Assembly (NCBI RefSeq): GCF_910592395.1
Contig: NC_088316.1
Coordinates: forward strand, 19,530,001 to 19,594,000
Source of the DNA: Lineus longissimus
Taxonomy: Eukaryota > Nemertea > Pilidiophora > Heteronemertea > Lineidae
DNA: 64,000 nucleotides
Direction of reading: 5' to 3'
Shown here: positions 22,714 through 34,035 of the stretch, piece by piece
How positions within the stretch are numbered: position 1 is the first letter of the stretch
Layout of the letters: each line of letters begins with the position of its first letter
Notes under the pieces: model-generated
Database searches by the model: none
Told to the model about the DNA's origin: nothing
Seen by the model: the letters and a program-made list of their open reading frames with translations, nothing else
Made by a program: the position numbers and the translations under genes

Positions 22714-24429
22714 TGGGGAGGGAAGTATTCGATGGCCTTGATTGTAGACTGAGAGAATATGTTACACAAGTGTCCTCTCCGATTAGCTTGTGGTATACAT
22801 TCGAAAAAGCTGGATCGCTGGCCTGCTGAATTTACTGAATTGAGACTCATGGATCACCACCACCACCACCACCACCACAATCCAGGCGGTGGGGATCCAT
22901 GAGTCACAATCCAGTGAATCCAGCCGTCCAGTGATCCAACTTTTCGAAGATACCCAACGTTAGCCTAGGAACAATAAGTAACTTTTAACGGTTTTTACCG
23001 GTGTTAACTTACTGTTTTCCCCATTTTTAGCAGTAGTCTAACCACTGTAACGTATGCCGAAATTAGCCGCAAACAAATCGACAGAGTTCTGGGAAGTTTT
23101 TCTCTTTGCTGACGAATACGGAGATGTCATTCAGACACAAGACTGGTTATTCATTAGTTTATTGACAACACAATCGAATACACGTCAATACCTTAGAAGA
23201 TGGCATAGGTATCTTTATGGTTTATAAAGAAGAGTACATGAAGATGATGAATAAGATGATGACAGTTTTGAACTTACTTGCAATTCACCAAGCATCTAGG
23301 TGAAAAAAGCATTCATTATTGGACATTGAACGACAACGAGATTATCATGATATAAGCTACATGTTGTAAATGGGAATGTACACGCATATACATATAATCG
23401 AGAATGAATGAGGACTTTAGTATACTGTATATATATACCACGCCTGCTGAGTATGTATAAATACCTCTAGGTCCTATACATAGGAATGTGACAGTTTATA
23501 TTCCTCAATAAATTAATAACAGCAAAAGGTTGACTTGACTAATGATCACTATCAGGTCATCATATCCATCTTCGATCATCGTCACCAATTTCCGCTGCAA
23601 AAGTACATGTAGCCTACATGAATGATCACTCGACAATAATGGAGGCTGCCATCATCGACTGAGATTGAAACCCGCGGCGAACGTAAAGCCTGAACATAAA
23701 GACCATCCAAATCTCGTGCCAAAAGAGCATCGCCGTCGTTCGTACTAAGCAGGGCCTGGGCCAGTTGCTCAACCGGCAGAGATAAACGCCAGCGTTAACT
23801 CAATAAGTACATGTAATATCTCTTTCAGTGATTTATTTTTCAACAGTAGCGTTAGGACTTAACGTCAACGTTACTGCTAACACCGACTAAGGCAACAGGT
23901 CCAAGGTTTTTACTTTTTATCAAACACAATCATATGAAGTTTATCGTGTAAGCTATTCGGAATGATGAACCTCGGGAGCAAAAAGTCGATCTAACTGATT
24001 TTCGGGAGGTGCGTCCCTACACCACTGCACTGGTTTTCCCTGGTCCATTATCCTGACTCCACTCGTAATATTTGTTTGGGGCGTTCCCATCCGCGTCGAT
24101 GACCTTTTGCGGTGTGAAGGGCGTGGTAGAATTGACCTTCTCGGCCTTCCTGGCTTTCTTTGGTTTCTGAAAAATGATATATACTGTTGGACGATGGTGT
24201 CGACATCACGACTTACTCCCCTGGAGTTTCTCATTTTACAGCAAAACTGGTATATGAAAATAAACGCTGGGGACTGGAAGAGCACAATAGTCAACCGTAT
24301 ATATGAAATGGTATTCGAAATCGCAGTTATATAGGACCATTTCTGTATTTCTGTATTTGTGCGAGGAATCGTCAAATACGTCAATCATGATTTACTCCAC
24401 AACATTACTCATAACACTAATAGGGCGTA
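22714..24429. other. Convergent 3' UTR region of the proteolipid and receptor 1
   Basis: The two genes end tail-to-tail. AATAAA at 23507-23512 on the plus strand is a good proteolipid poly(A) signal, about 800 bases after its stop. For the receptor, minus-strand AATAAA lies at 23832-23837 (plus-strand tttatt) and another at 23158-23163, which would make the transcripts overlap. No coding exon is seen. A large imperfect inverted repeat occupies 22800-22948. Confidence 0.55.
22800..22948. repeat. Foldback element with a (CAC)n core in the proteolipid 3' UTR
   Basis: Arms of about 65 bases (from ttcgaaaaagctggatc at 22800, and its inverted copy ending 22948) pair imperfectly; the innermost part (gactcatggatc / gatccatgagtc) is perfect. 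A (CAC)n microsatellite lies at 22855-22878. It starts 87 bases after the stop codon, so the mRNA probably carries a long hairpin. Confidence 0.8.
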
Positions 24430-27400
24430 TCAACTTGCCATTTTGCTCCTGCGTTTGCGCCACCACCACTCTATGAAGCAGACGATGACTGAGACGACCA
24501 CCCCAGCCACCAGGAGGAAGAACACTCCGGCCACCATCTCGAGGGTCAGTTCCTTATGGTCGCTAGCTGTACTTGAGGAATCATCCGGGCATTTACTGTC
24601 CCGCCACCATCTGTAAGCAGACGATGCCAAAAGTTGGTAGCGGAAAAGTTAATGTCCTGATCATTCCCGAGATTGGCAATAAAGAGTGAAATATTGTCAA
24701 TCGGTTTTGATTACACGCATTTCGAGTCGTTTTGCTAAAATGTGTGTAAATGTAACGAGATTTTTTGAGTTAAGCAACTGCTTTTAAACAATTGAAATTG
24801 TGTCCATAACTCATCCACTCTGAGGTCAACCTCCCTACCGGTGACCTCGTCATCATTTTTTGATTTATTGTAAAAAAGAAATTTAATGTGCCATTATATC
24901 ACGACGTGTCAGGCGGACTTGAAACCTTTATGTTGTAAGGTAGGATAGCGATTGGTAATAGTAACGCCTTTATGATGGATACTTACTTATCTTCTAAAGA
25001 CTGAAGAACTCCTTCCTCGTTTAACTTCAATATTGCCATAGTTAAATGATCTCGATAGGGGGCGCCAGGCGGTACCCCAATGCCGTACCCCTTAGAGTCA
25101 AAGGGATGCCCCACCTCCATAAGGTCACACTTCAAGGTCGTTTGGAACTTGACCACTGGCGAGTCCCACAAGAACGCATAGTCTGCGGTGGAGTTCACAA
25201 CGCGCGCTATCCCCTCTTCGGAACTTTCGACCATGTTCTCCTTCATGAGGCCCATGACGGCCCACATCTTTTCAAATGTCTCAATCTTGGAGTTCTTGAA
25301 AAACATCATGACCTGACTGTTCGTGACCGTGCCATAATTGACCTTGGTTTGACCCACAAGGTCAGTGACCCCTTTAATCGGGGAGTTTATCTTACTAACA
25401 GTCAGAAACGCTGCTAAATTGGCAGTATACGATGATATTAAAATTAAGGAGAAGAACCACCATGAACTTGTCAAAATCCGGCCGCAAAGCGTCCTAGGTA
25501 AAGTCTCAGTTCCTGCCTGCACCAGGGCACCGTAGCTGAACCATAAACTCTCCTTCATGTCGAACCGGACGTTCACATCTTGGGCAGGGCAGATCTTATC
25601 CAAAATAAACAGCACAACACTCACGACGAAGAACGCTACGAAGACTAGAACCCAGACTACGACGGATAAAGGTTCTGTGAATTGAAAGAACGAGGGTTCT
25701 GTCTCTGGTTTCTTCATGAGGATGCTGATGCCTAGGTTCATGAAAGGCTTGGAGAAGTCGACAGCTTGTTCGCGTTGGACGTTGATCGTCAGCGAAGCAA
25801 CCGCCATGTCAGCTCTCTGTAAGAAATGGAGGGGAACCGTGAGATTTTGAATTGTTTAAGAGAAACATGTCTTTGTCGAAGATTCGGGTTAGGAGCAAAT
25901 GGTAAGCTTTTTCATCATCAGCGTTCCACTGTCAGCAAGATATGCTATGGGAGAGAATAAACGAGGCTGACCCGGCATAATTTTTGTTTGCTCGATGGCA
26001 GGCTACTGCTAGTACTTGACTACACTACTGGACAAATATCTGCAACAAGGAGTTATTTTGACAGTGTTCATTTTAATTCTATCTAAAAACTGCCCATTCT
26101 CTTGTTAGGGCAACCGAATCAGCGTCTCACATACATTCGTCATCAGCTCTCCTATGACGCCATCCCACATGCCATCCTTCTCTTGCTCGGCTCCAAACTT
26201 GCCATCAGGGACGAGGTAAATCTCGTACTCGAACCCGTGAATAGCAGCTATATTCTCCAAGAGGTCGATGCAGTAGCCTTCAAACCTATCATTGCCCGTT
26301 CTGTTGGCGGAATTATCTTTGAGTTTGACGAAAGGTGGTTCCTGCGTGCAAAATAAAAAAAACATTAGGCCTATGGTAACAATGCATTCCTTTAACAGGT
26401 CCGAAGTTTGTAAGCAGTCTCCCGGGAGTATCCTGTGTTGCCTTCTGAGGACTTGACGAAAACTAGATGAGAGTCTGCTGACTCGGAGCAGAATTAAAAT
26501 AATCTTCAAGAGCGTTCACGGTACGAATTACCACCATCAACGTGCCTGTCTACCGTGAGATGGCCTCGTGGCTTAGTTGGTTAAAGCGCCTGTCTAGTAA
26601 ACAGGAGATCACGAGTTCGAATCTCGTCGAGGCCTGTTGTCAGCCTGCACTTTCACGGATCTGCCCAGGTGACAATATATTTTTGCTGGTTGAACCTTCC
26701 AAAGAAGATGTTTCTTGACCAGCCATCACCTGATTATCTGGTGAACTTACAATGATGGTGACGACCTTGAGAAGCTTCTTGCCGAACGGTAGGTCAAACT
26801 CGATATCTGTCAAGTTTCTCCAATCCTCAACTCTTTTGATGATTAACCTGTACGGCTCTTCCGTGGACGAGTTCCAGGTTCCAACCTGTTATAAAGAAAC
26901 GAAGTTCAGTACAGGTAGAATCCAAGTGAAAATAGCGCCCTGACTTTCAAATTTACTATCACACCATACTATTTCACTTTGCCGAGAAATACCACTGGTT
27001 TCGTCAACCACTACGCCAGAGAGTGAACCTTTTTTCAGTGAAATCGGTCCGATATCTCATTTGTTTAAAGAAAGCTTAGCCTATAAAAGGAACCTTCAGG
27101 CATTGAAGTCTAGTTAATTTGGTGGCCATTTCGGAAATCGACGGCCATCCTTGATTCAAAGCAGCCCAGTACCAGGCTGGCCATTAAGCTTCTTGAATTG
27201 GAAGACCACAGAGAAATCCTTGAGGGTAAACGCCGGTTTTCCTTGGCTGGCGCTGGTAGAGTTCTATATTTTGTTCAGAAATTTGATGACTTCATGTTGG
27301 TAGTTCTAAAGTTCAAACGGAATCACCATCTTCCTCATACCTGAACTAACCCATCCGGTGTAAGAGCCATTATATCCAGTTGGTATGTAGCCCTCGTACC

Positions 27401-30400
27401 ATCTTTGTGGAAAGTTATTCGCCCAAGGTCACCTTCGACATCCGCCTAAAGAAACAGCATACAACATCGAGATTTGAAATACCTTTTTTTTAGATAGGTT
27501 TATAAAGATTACAAAAACGAGTTGTGGATCATCGCTGGCGTTAATGTTGATGGTCGTGAAGGTGATATTTTTCAGTCATGACAAATCAGCGCCAACGTGT
27601 CATTGAGAACACGTTAGGTTTGATGGGGCCATTAGGCCCGCCAAATATTAATACTGGTTCATAAATGTCACTAAAGATATAGATTCATGATTCCACGTCA
27701 TGAAACAAACTAAATTATGCCCCTCCGATGTTTAGACATGTCCCTGTGCTAGATCTATTAGCAGCCATAAGTTGATACGACAAGTATTTTTCACTCTCAG
27801 GCAGGTGATGTGATATTTTCATTATATTTATGATTACTCGGATGTTTAATTAGATGTCCAAACAAATGTTTTAACACTCCAACCTGTTTTATCTGTCGAT
27901 ACAGCGAGCTGTGCCGACGCCTCCCCATCATCCCTAGCGGAAGTAGATAGCAAACATGAATATCATATTTCAGCTAAACACACAACTGGTTTTCAATAGT
28001 GAGAGGATTGTGTCTGGATGACTATGATATGACAAAATCATCCACTTTGCGCGGGAACCCTGCAGGACAGTTTTATTGTTTTCGTTAACCTGTCATGACA
28101 GCTTAACACTTGACCTGATATCGGCCGGGAGAGGAGACCAAATATTCAAGGTTTGGAAGTCCTCATCTGTAGCGCGTTCTGGACTCGCGTATCCAACCTG
28201 GATGTGACAACAATCAAGACAAACAGAAAGCTACCACTCAGGGGAGGTAGTAAACACATTGTCCATTAAATATGATACTGAGAGCTACTTACATTTTTCA
28301 AACCAGCAACCAAATCCGGCGTGCTGCAATCAGCACCATTGCCGATCTTCTTGAACTCATTCAGCAATAGTTTGACCGAGTCACTTGCCAATGCCCAATG
28401 AAGAAGCTTCCTCTTTGGTATGGTCTGGTCCTTACTCGCCGAGGACTCCCTCAACGATCGGAACATTGCCAATTGAACACCGGTGTTCTTGATGCCGCTG
28501 AGGTCAACGTGATAAGGATTCTGAAACATGAGGCAGGCGAGATGTAAGCGCCAGAAAGAAGACCTTGAACAGCAAGGTCAAAGGTCAAGGTCACAGTTGA
28601 TCTATAATGGGTCAAGGTCAAATAAGAATCAGACCAGATTGAATGCCAAACCGGCCAATTTACTTTTGTCCTTGGCTCAGATTATATGAGATTCCGGCCA
28701 TGAAGGTCAAGGTCAAAGCAATGTTAAGATCAATCCCAAGTGAAAATGGCAGTGTTAGTGATTGATGTTTTGTATGTATAACTTTGATGTGTGCCTGTCT
28801 TATGACAAAAAGGGTTCTGAAATATGTGTGTGCATGTAACCATGATAACAACTAAGCGCAAAAAAGCAGTAAAAATATTTGTGAAGCTTCAAAGCACAAA
28901 ACTGAATCAGATAAAACAGAGGACTTTGATATATGTTGGAAGATAAGGTAAGATCAACGCTATCAAACATTGATTTCCAACAAAAGTCAAGGTTAGACTA
29001 CAGTGTAGGTTATTTCAATTCCTTTGGTCTGTATTGTGTATGCCATGCCAATTTATCGGCGGTGTGCGTCAATCCTGACTTCAGAATTGACGCACACCGT
29101 CGATTAATCGGCATCATATCTTGCATGCTGATCCTACGTTGAAGATTGAGAATAATAATTATGTTGGTCAGTCTCTCTGTATTAAGCTACGTAGCTGATT
29201 ACACCACCAATCAATACTGACCAACACGACACCATTATTCCAGCAACATCAAGACTAAACATTCTGACACCAGTGCATGCAAACAGTCCATTCCCCAAAG
29301 AACAGTCGGAACCAAATTGGCACGGGACGACATCTCTCCGTGAACCGAGGACCAACACCAGTGCGACTTGCGTTTGAACAGACACGATACGGGTGGATGT
29401 CTTGAGGTACATGTTTCGATAGATAACAGTGTTCCCTCTCATGCACTAAAAAAGGTATTTTATAAGCTTCTAGTGTAAATAACAGTGTAAATCGACTTTA
29501 AAACTCTGGACATTGTGCTAACGGAAGCAGCAGTACACGAAGCTACATTATCATCACCGAAAAGATTGCGAAAATGTTGGCAAAAACACACTCGAAATGT
29601 GTTTAACTGAGTTAGTGAAAAGGGATATCCAAGTGCAAAACATTGAATCCAAATATGTATACTTAGCTACTGTACCTGGTGTCTTCCCTTGAAAACAATC
29701 AAACTTAAGAAATGAAAATGCTGCGAAAGGCACCGATCACCAAAGCCCCCGATACGCTCTCTGTATCTTCTTGCATGCACAATGCGTATAGAGCAAAAAA
29801 GGGTCGAACATTCGGTGCCAATTTAACGAGAACGAAACAAGTCTCATTCCAGCGAAAAAAAAGCATAGCTTGATCTGTTAAAGGTAGACTGCAGGCAGGC
29901 GCCAGGTAGGACAGATTAAGTTCCACGAAGTCGCCGATAGGTGTTTCTCCTATCTCACGGTAGTCGAAACTATTCATACTCGTAGAGCTATATGATTATT
30001 AAACTCACGTTGCATTCTAAAGTCACCTGGCATGCCTGAAGGCTACCTCCTACCTATAGTCCCCTTTAGTAGCCTCTATTTGATTACTAGTAGCGTTCTT
30101 CCTATGCATTTCGAGCGTCCACACCCTTTCAAGTAAGGGCATGTTTTCTTCATATTTATATTCATTTTCTTCACATTTTATTTTGCAGACTTCCAGTCTG
30201 ACTTCATGGTATGATCTATTCAAACAACAACAACAACAACTCTGATCAAACAATTTCCCATTATAGAACAAAAGAGGTGGAAGAGGTTGTTGCTCTATTG
30301 ATCTAGAAGAGTGCTTCGGGAAGTCGCTTACCAATGATGGGAGGAGCCAGAAGAATCTCTGTGACAGCATACTGAAACGCAACGCCTGAAAAATACGATT

Positions 30401-33400
30401 TAGCATCATTTAGGGACAGCGTTTCACCGCCTGTAAGACAAGGACTCAATGCCACTGAGGGTGGTTCGCCTGTGCAATTCCATTTATGCTCAAACAGAAC
30501 AAACTATGAAAAAAATTGACGTTTTTTTCACAAGTATTTCACGCACATTCTGTAAGGACTGAGCATACAGTCATTCTAAAGGTCACTTTTGGATAATGAT
30601 GTCTGGGATTAAATGGCATGATATAAACCAGCCACAATTGTTTGAAAACATGAATTATTAAAGCATCTCATAATGGATCATGACAAGCAATGAATAATTG
30701 AGATAAAAACAGCATCGGTTTTCAGGATCATTGACACCAGCCATGATCACTCGTTAATCACACAGACGCCAAATACTAGCCATTTTGAACATCAGGTATT
30801 CTCCACGTAGCTTAATCCGTCCCTCCGTCGGCTGAAAGCTAAGCTGTGTCTAAACAAGACGATAGTGACGGAATGTTGTCTGTCAAGGTCACTGACCGTG
30901 CTGACCTGACAACGACCCAGTCTTTTATGTCACTCTAGACTGCAGCCAACAACTATCAAACTGTCGACTGTAGCCTGCAACAACTATCAAACTGTCCGAG
31001 TAATTGCAGTACACTGTTTTTCAAAGTGTTTATTTGCCCCTTGTGCCTATCAACCCCCATGAGAGCTTCCTCGTGGTGGTCGATGGTATCGAGATTCGCC
31101 ATGATTACCCTTTGATAGATAAGAAAGTAGAACAATGGGAATATCGGGTGAACAGGCTTTGTTTAAAGACTATAGACAATATATCGTGTTTTGGGTTACG
31201 TCTGTATTCAATCCCGGTACCTACCTCTCCTAAGATGGACTGGGTGAGATTAGGCTCACAGACAACGATGACGACCCTCAGCACGGCCTTTCTGATATCC
31301 AGCAGGTCACGTCTGATGTCTTCAATTTGGAAGGTGGTGTTCATCTTCCAGGCCCGTACGCTGATGTCCTGGCGCTGGACCAAGGTCTCGATCAATGAGA
31401 TGCCTGCGGGAGAGAAGAAACGGACGATGTAAAGGAGATAATTGCCCTATGAATTACTGTCCTATACTCGCTTCTTCATGGCGATAGAAACCAATGAACC
31501 TGTATTTAAAGTCACACAGGAGAAGGTCATGTTCCGGAGAAGCTGGCAAACCATCTAAATAGATAATCCCCGGTCAACTGCAGTATTTCTTCTTGCCGTA
31601 GTGGACGGTGATGACGGAGATGATAGAAGCAATGTCTCTCATCCCATTATCATCAAGCAGATGGTTATTGTGTTGATTCTGGTGGCAGTTTTCTGGAGAA
31701 AGTTATGTCGTCTGCACGTTTGTCAACATTGTCAGGACATTATTGCTCATACACGATGAATGATATCGAGGCTAGTCTTGGCAACGACCAGGACTTCAAT
31801 CTCTCTAGTCATGAAAACAAATACGTCAGTGATTGACTGATTGTCAAATATTGGCAAGGTAGCATATTGTACACGTAATGATGATGATGGGTTTGATGTC
31901 TGTCGGAGCACAACACGCCGAATGTCACGCCTTCTCCGATGCATTTCTTAGTTACTATTTCTCTGAATAATTGACAATCTTCAATCTTTTTTCAACTCAT
32001 GATCCATGGTATCTTTAGATTTAAAACCTCTATTATGTCATCAAATGTTTTTCAAATGCATGACCTCTTACCCGCCTCAGAATCGTAAATAACTGCGACA
32101 TTTTCCCATTTGTAGACCTGTGAGATTCGATTGACCACCTGAACTATCGCCCTGACATCGGGCAGAAGGTTAATCAACAAGTTGCCATCACGATGTAACT
32201 CGGACTGCGTGACCTCACTTGATATGTACGGGAGATTGTACTCGGCGGCTGCTGAAAGTAATGGTGGGTCGACCGGGCCAAATATGGCGTTCACAGCGCT
32301 TGATTCGATCAGTTTGTGGGCTGAAAAATGGAACGTGTTTAGTTTGACACTTAGTATATCTGAGACACACACACGTACCTCCAATGTGTTCTGGTTAAAG
32401 GAAATGATGTTTGGTTATATCAATGAGTGATCTATGTCACACATATTTATATATCAAGGCCAAGAGAGTCAGTGGGAGATTTACTAATCGCCAACTGGTT
32501 GTGACATTGTCACCATGTGGATGAACGATAACTGATGACTTTCTGTAATAGATTCTGACAGCAATCAGAAACGAGGCAGAGTTACTTCTTTTAATGGATT
32601 TTCTCTCCATTATGATGCATCCGCTACTGAGTGTGAATGGAAGCGTCCTTCTATCAAGTGTTGGTTAGAACGGTTATGACGCGCTTCGTTGTATATAGGA
32701 AGTTTCCTCTGAACAGCGTATTGAGTGGTCTTGTCTGCTTGCAAGGAGTGTTCGCGGGTTCTGAGCTGATAATTGAACCATCTCATTTCAGGACAACGTG
32801 AATGCCAATTTCAAGAGTTGGAGTCTGTGTTTTGTTTTCAAGAGAACAGCCTGCCATGTTTTAGATTGGCATTCACTTCATATTGAAGGAGTGAAAAAAA
32901 TGGACTTAAACTTTTTTTCATCTTTCATAGTTGAATTTTTTCAAAAATTCAAAAAAATATTGGGACTGATGATGTTCTTCAATTTGAGCAGAAAAAAAAG
33001 AAAAATATATTTGGACTTAAATTATTTTTTTTATCTTTCAGAGTTGAATTTTTTCCTAAGTTCAAAATTCTGAAAAATTTTCCAAGCAAAAATTTTTTTG
33101 GGATAGATGATGTTTCTTAATTTTGAGCAGAAAAAAAACAGGTGAAAAAAATATTTGGACATTTCCATTTTCGAAAAGAGACGGATTCTCATGATCACGG
33201 TGTGACTTACCCTTCTTCAGTTGTTCAAAGTTGGTGCCTTGCGACACCGGCAGTGAGACCACATCCACACTGAAGCCAGTCAGCCCGGGGTCCTGGGTGA
33301 GGAATGTTTGATATGCCTTGCTGATCACCTTTTTCCAGTCGATGGTTTCGGCAGGAAGGCCTTCCACAACACCTGGGGTGAAAACATGTTCTCCTGACTT

Positions 33401-34032
33401 ACACCGATTGAATCGAGAGTCCTCTGGTCGGCTAATCACTATTGGCAATTTATGCCCTGCTTTTGGGAATTGCTAACGTCAAAGATCTGGCACAGGTCAT
33501 ACTACCATAAAGAGGATGACCGTTATCATGTCCTTATTTGGAGCTTTATGATATCGTCACCCTCATGACTTAGGCCTATCAAAGAGTCCAGTCTGTGGGT
33601 TTTACATCCGCTTCAAAGCTATTGTAGTATCTTTCCGAACTTACCACTTGAGAGTTTATCATCCGATCAAAGAAATGACTGCATTAATTGAGAGGTTTTC
33701 CTTGAGTGTGCTGACTTATTGGGTGATATGAATAAAGTCTAGCAATTGCTTTTACTTCAGTTTTGTACAGAAAGGCCCAGTGTAAATAAATGTACATGGA
33801 GTTTTAGATAAAAGCATTTGCTAGTCTTTATTCATATCACCCAATGTCATGTCAACTAAACCCCCTTCCCATACACATAGAGTCAACTAATACATTCCTG
33901 GTGTAAATAGGCCCATCTACTGCCCACTTGCTTACCTATTTTGAATGTGCACTTGGCCTCAGCCTTGGCCACCACGAGTCCGAGGATGAGACACGTCAAG
34001 ACGATCGTCCGTGGAGCTGCCTCCTCCTCCAT
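24430..34032 (-). CDS. Ionotropic glutamate receptor subunit 1 (ligand pocket Asp type)
   Basis: Ligand-gated cation channel subunit. Minus-strand exons: 33936-34032, 33211-33372, 32072-32320, 31225-31403, 30332-30385, 28293-28520, 27341-27445, 26751-26885, 26135-26341, 24987-25816, 24430-24610; all phases agree, 808 residues. Order: signal peptide (IVLTCLILGLVVAKAEA), amino-terminal domain (residues about 30-370), S1 (FEGYCIDL, then the glutamate-family Arg in NVQREQAVDFSKPF), M1, pore loop (SLWFSYGALVQAGTE, Gln at the Q/R site), M3 (SYTANLAAFLTV), S2 (YAFLWDS, Asp where AMPA/kainate receptors have Glu), M4 (MVAGVFFLLVAGVVVSVIVC). The tail ends 13 residues after M4 and has no PDZ motif. The start exon has an acceptor directly before it (34036), so a 5' UTR exon lies upstream. 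It could be Epsilon, delta-like or divergent kainate; a tree would decide. Confidence 0.93.
26562..26635 (+). tRNA. tRNA-Thr (anticodon AGT)
   Basis: A full cloverleaf lies in the intron between receptor 1 exons 8 and 9, opposite in strand. Acceptor stem GGCCTCG (26562-26568) pairs CGAGGCC (26628-26634). D-arm GCTTAGTTGGTTAAAGC, anticodon stem CCTGT/ACAGG with loop CTAGTAA, and T-arm ACGAG TTCGAAT CTCGT are all intact. No intron. Confidence 0.93.
28575..28715 (+). promoter_or_regulatory. AGGTCA half-site cluster in a receptor 1 intron
   Basis: AGGTCA occurs at 28575, 28582, 28588, 28615, 28704 and 28710, giving one DR1 and two DR0 arrangements, 50-200 bases upstream (in gene sense) of the 228-base exon 28293-28520. 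These match nuclear-receptor half-sites, but AAGGTCA-rich degenerate repeats are common in invertebrate genomes, so function is unproven. Confidence 0.25.
29041..29114. repeat. Compact 74-base hairpin in a receptor 1 intron
   Basis: Positions 29041-29114 fold into one stem of about 34 pairs with few mismatches and a four-base ACTT loop; the core cggtgtgcgtcaat is perfectly inverted. The size resembles a microRNA precursor, but the tiny loop and near-perfect pairing fit a foldback element at least as well. Confidence 0.65.
32891..33166. repeat. AT-rich dispersed repeat, copy 1
   Basis: About two tandem units carry the words gttgaattttttc, aaaattctgaaaa, tgatgatgtt and ttgagcagaaaaaa. The same family occurs inverted at 53586-53899. 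Here it lies in the intron between receptor 1 exons 2 and 3. No ORF or terminal repeat is visible. Confidence 0.75.
33718..33845. mobile_element. MITE-like element with about 38-bp terminal inverted repeats
   Basis: The ends attgggtgatatgaataaag (33718) and its inverted copy (ending 33845) extend about 38 bases with few mismatches, in a 128-base non-coding element inside the first coding intron of receptor 1. No clear target-site duplication was read. Confidence 0.8.
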
Positions 34033-34035
34033 TGC

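Noticed and set aside
29705-29977. 90-codon minus ORF in a receptor 1 intron
   Set aside because: No splice phase connecting it to receptor exons and no recognisable motif; the receptor reads continuously without it.
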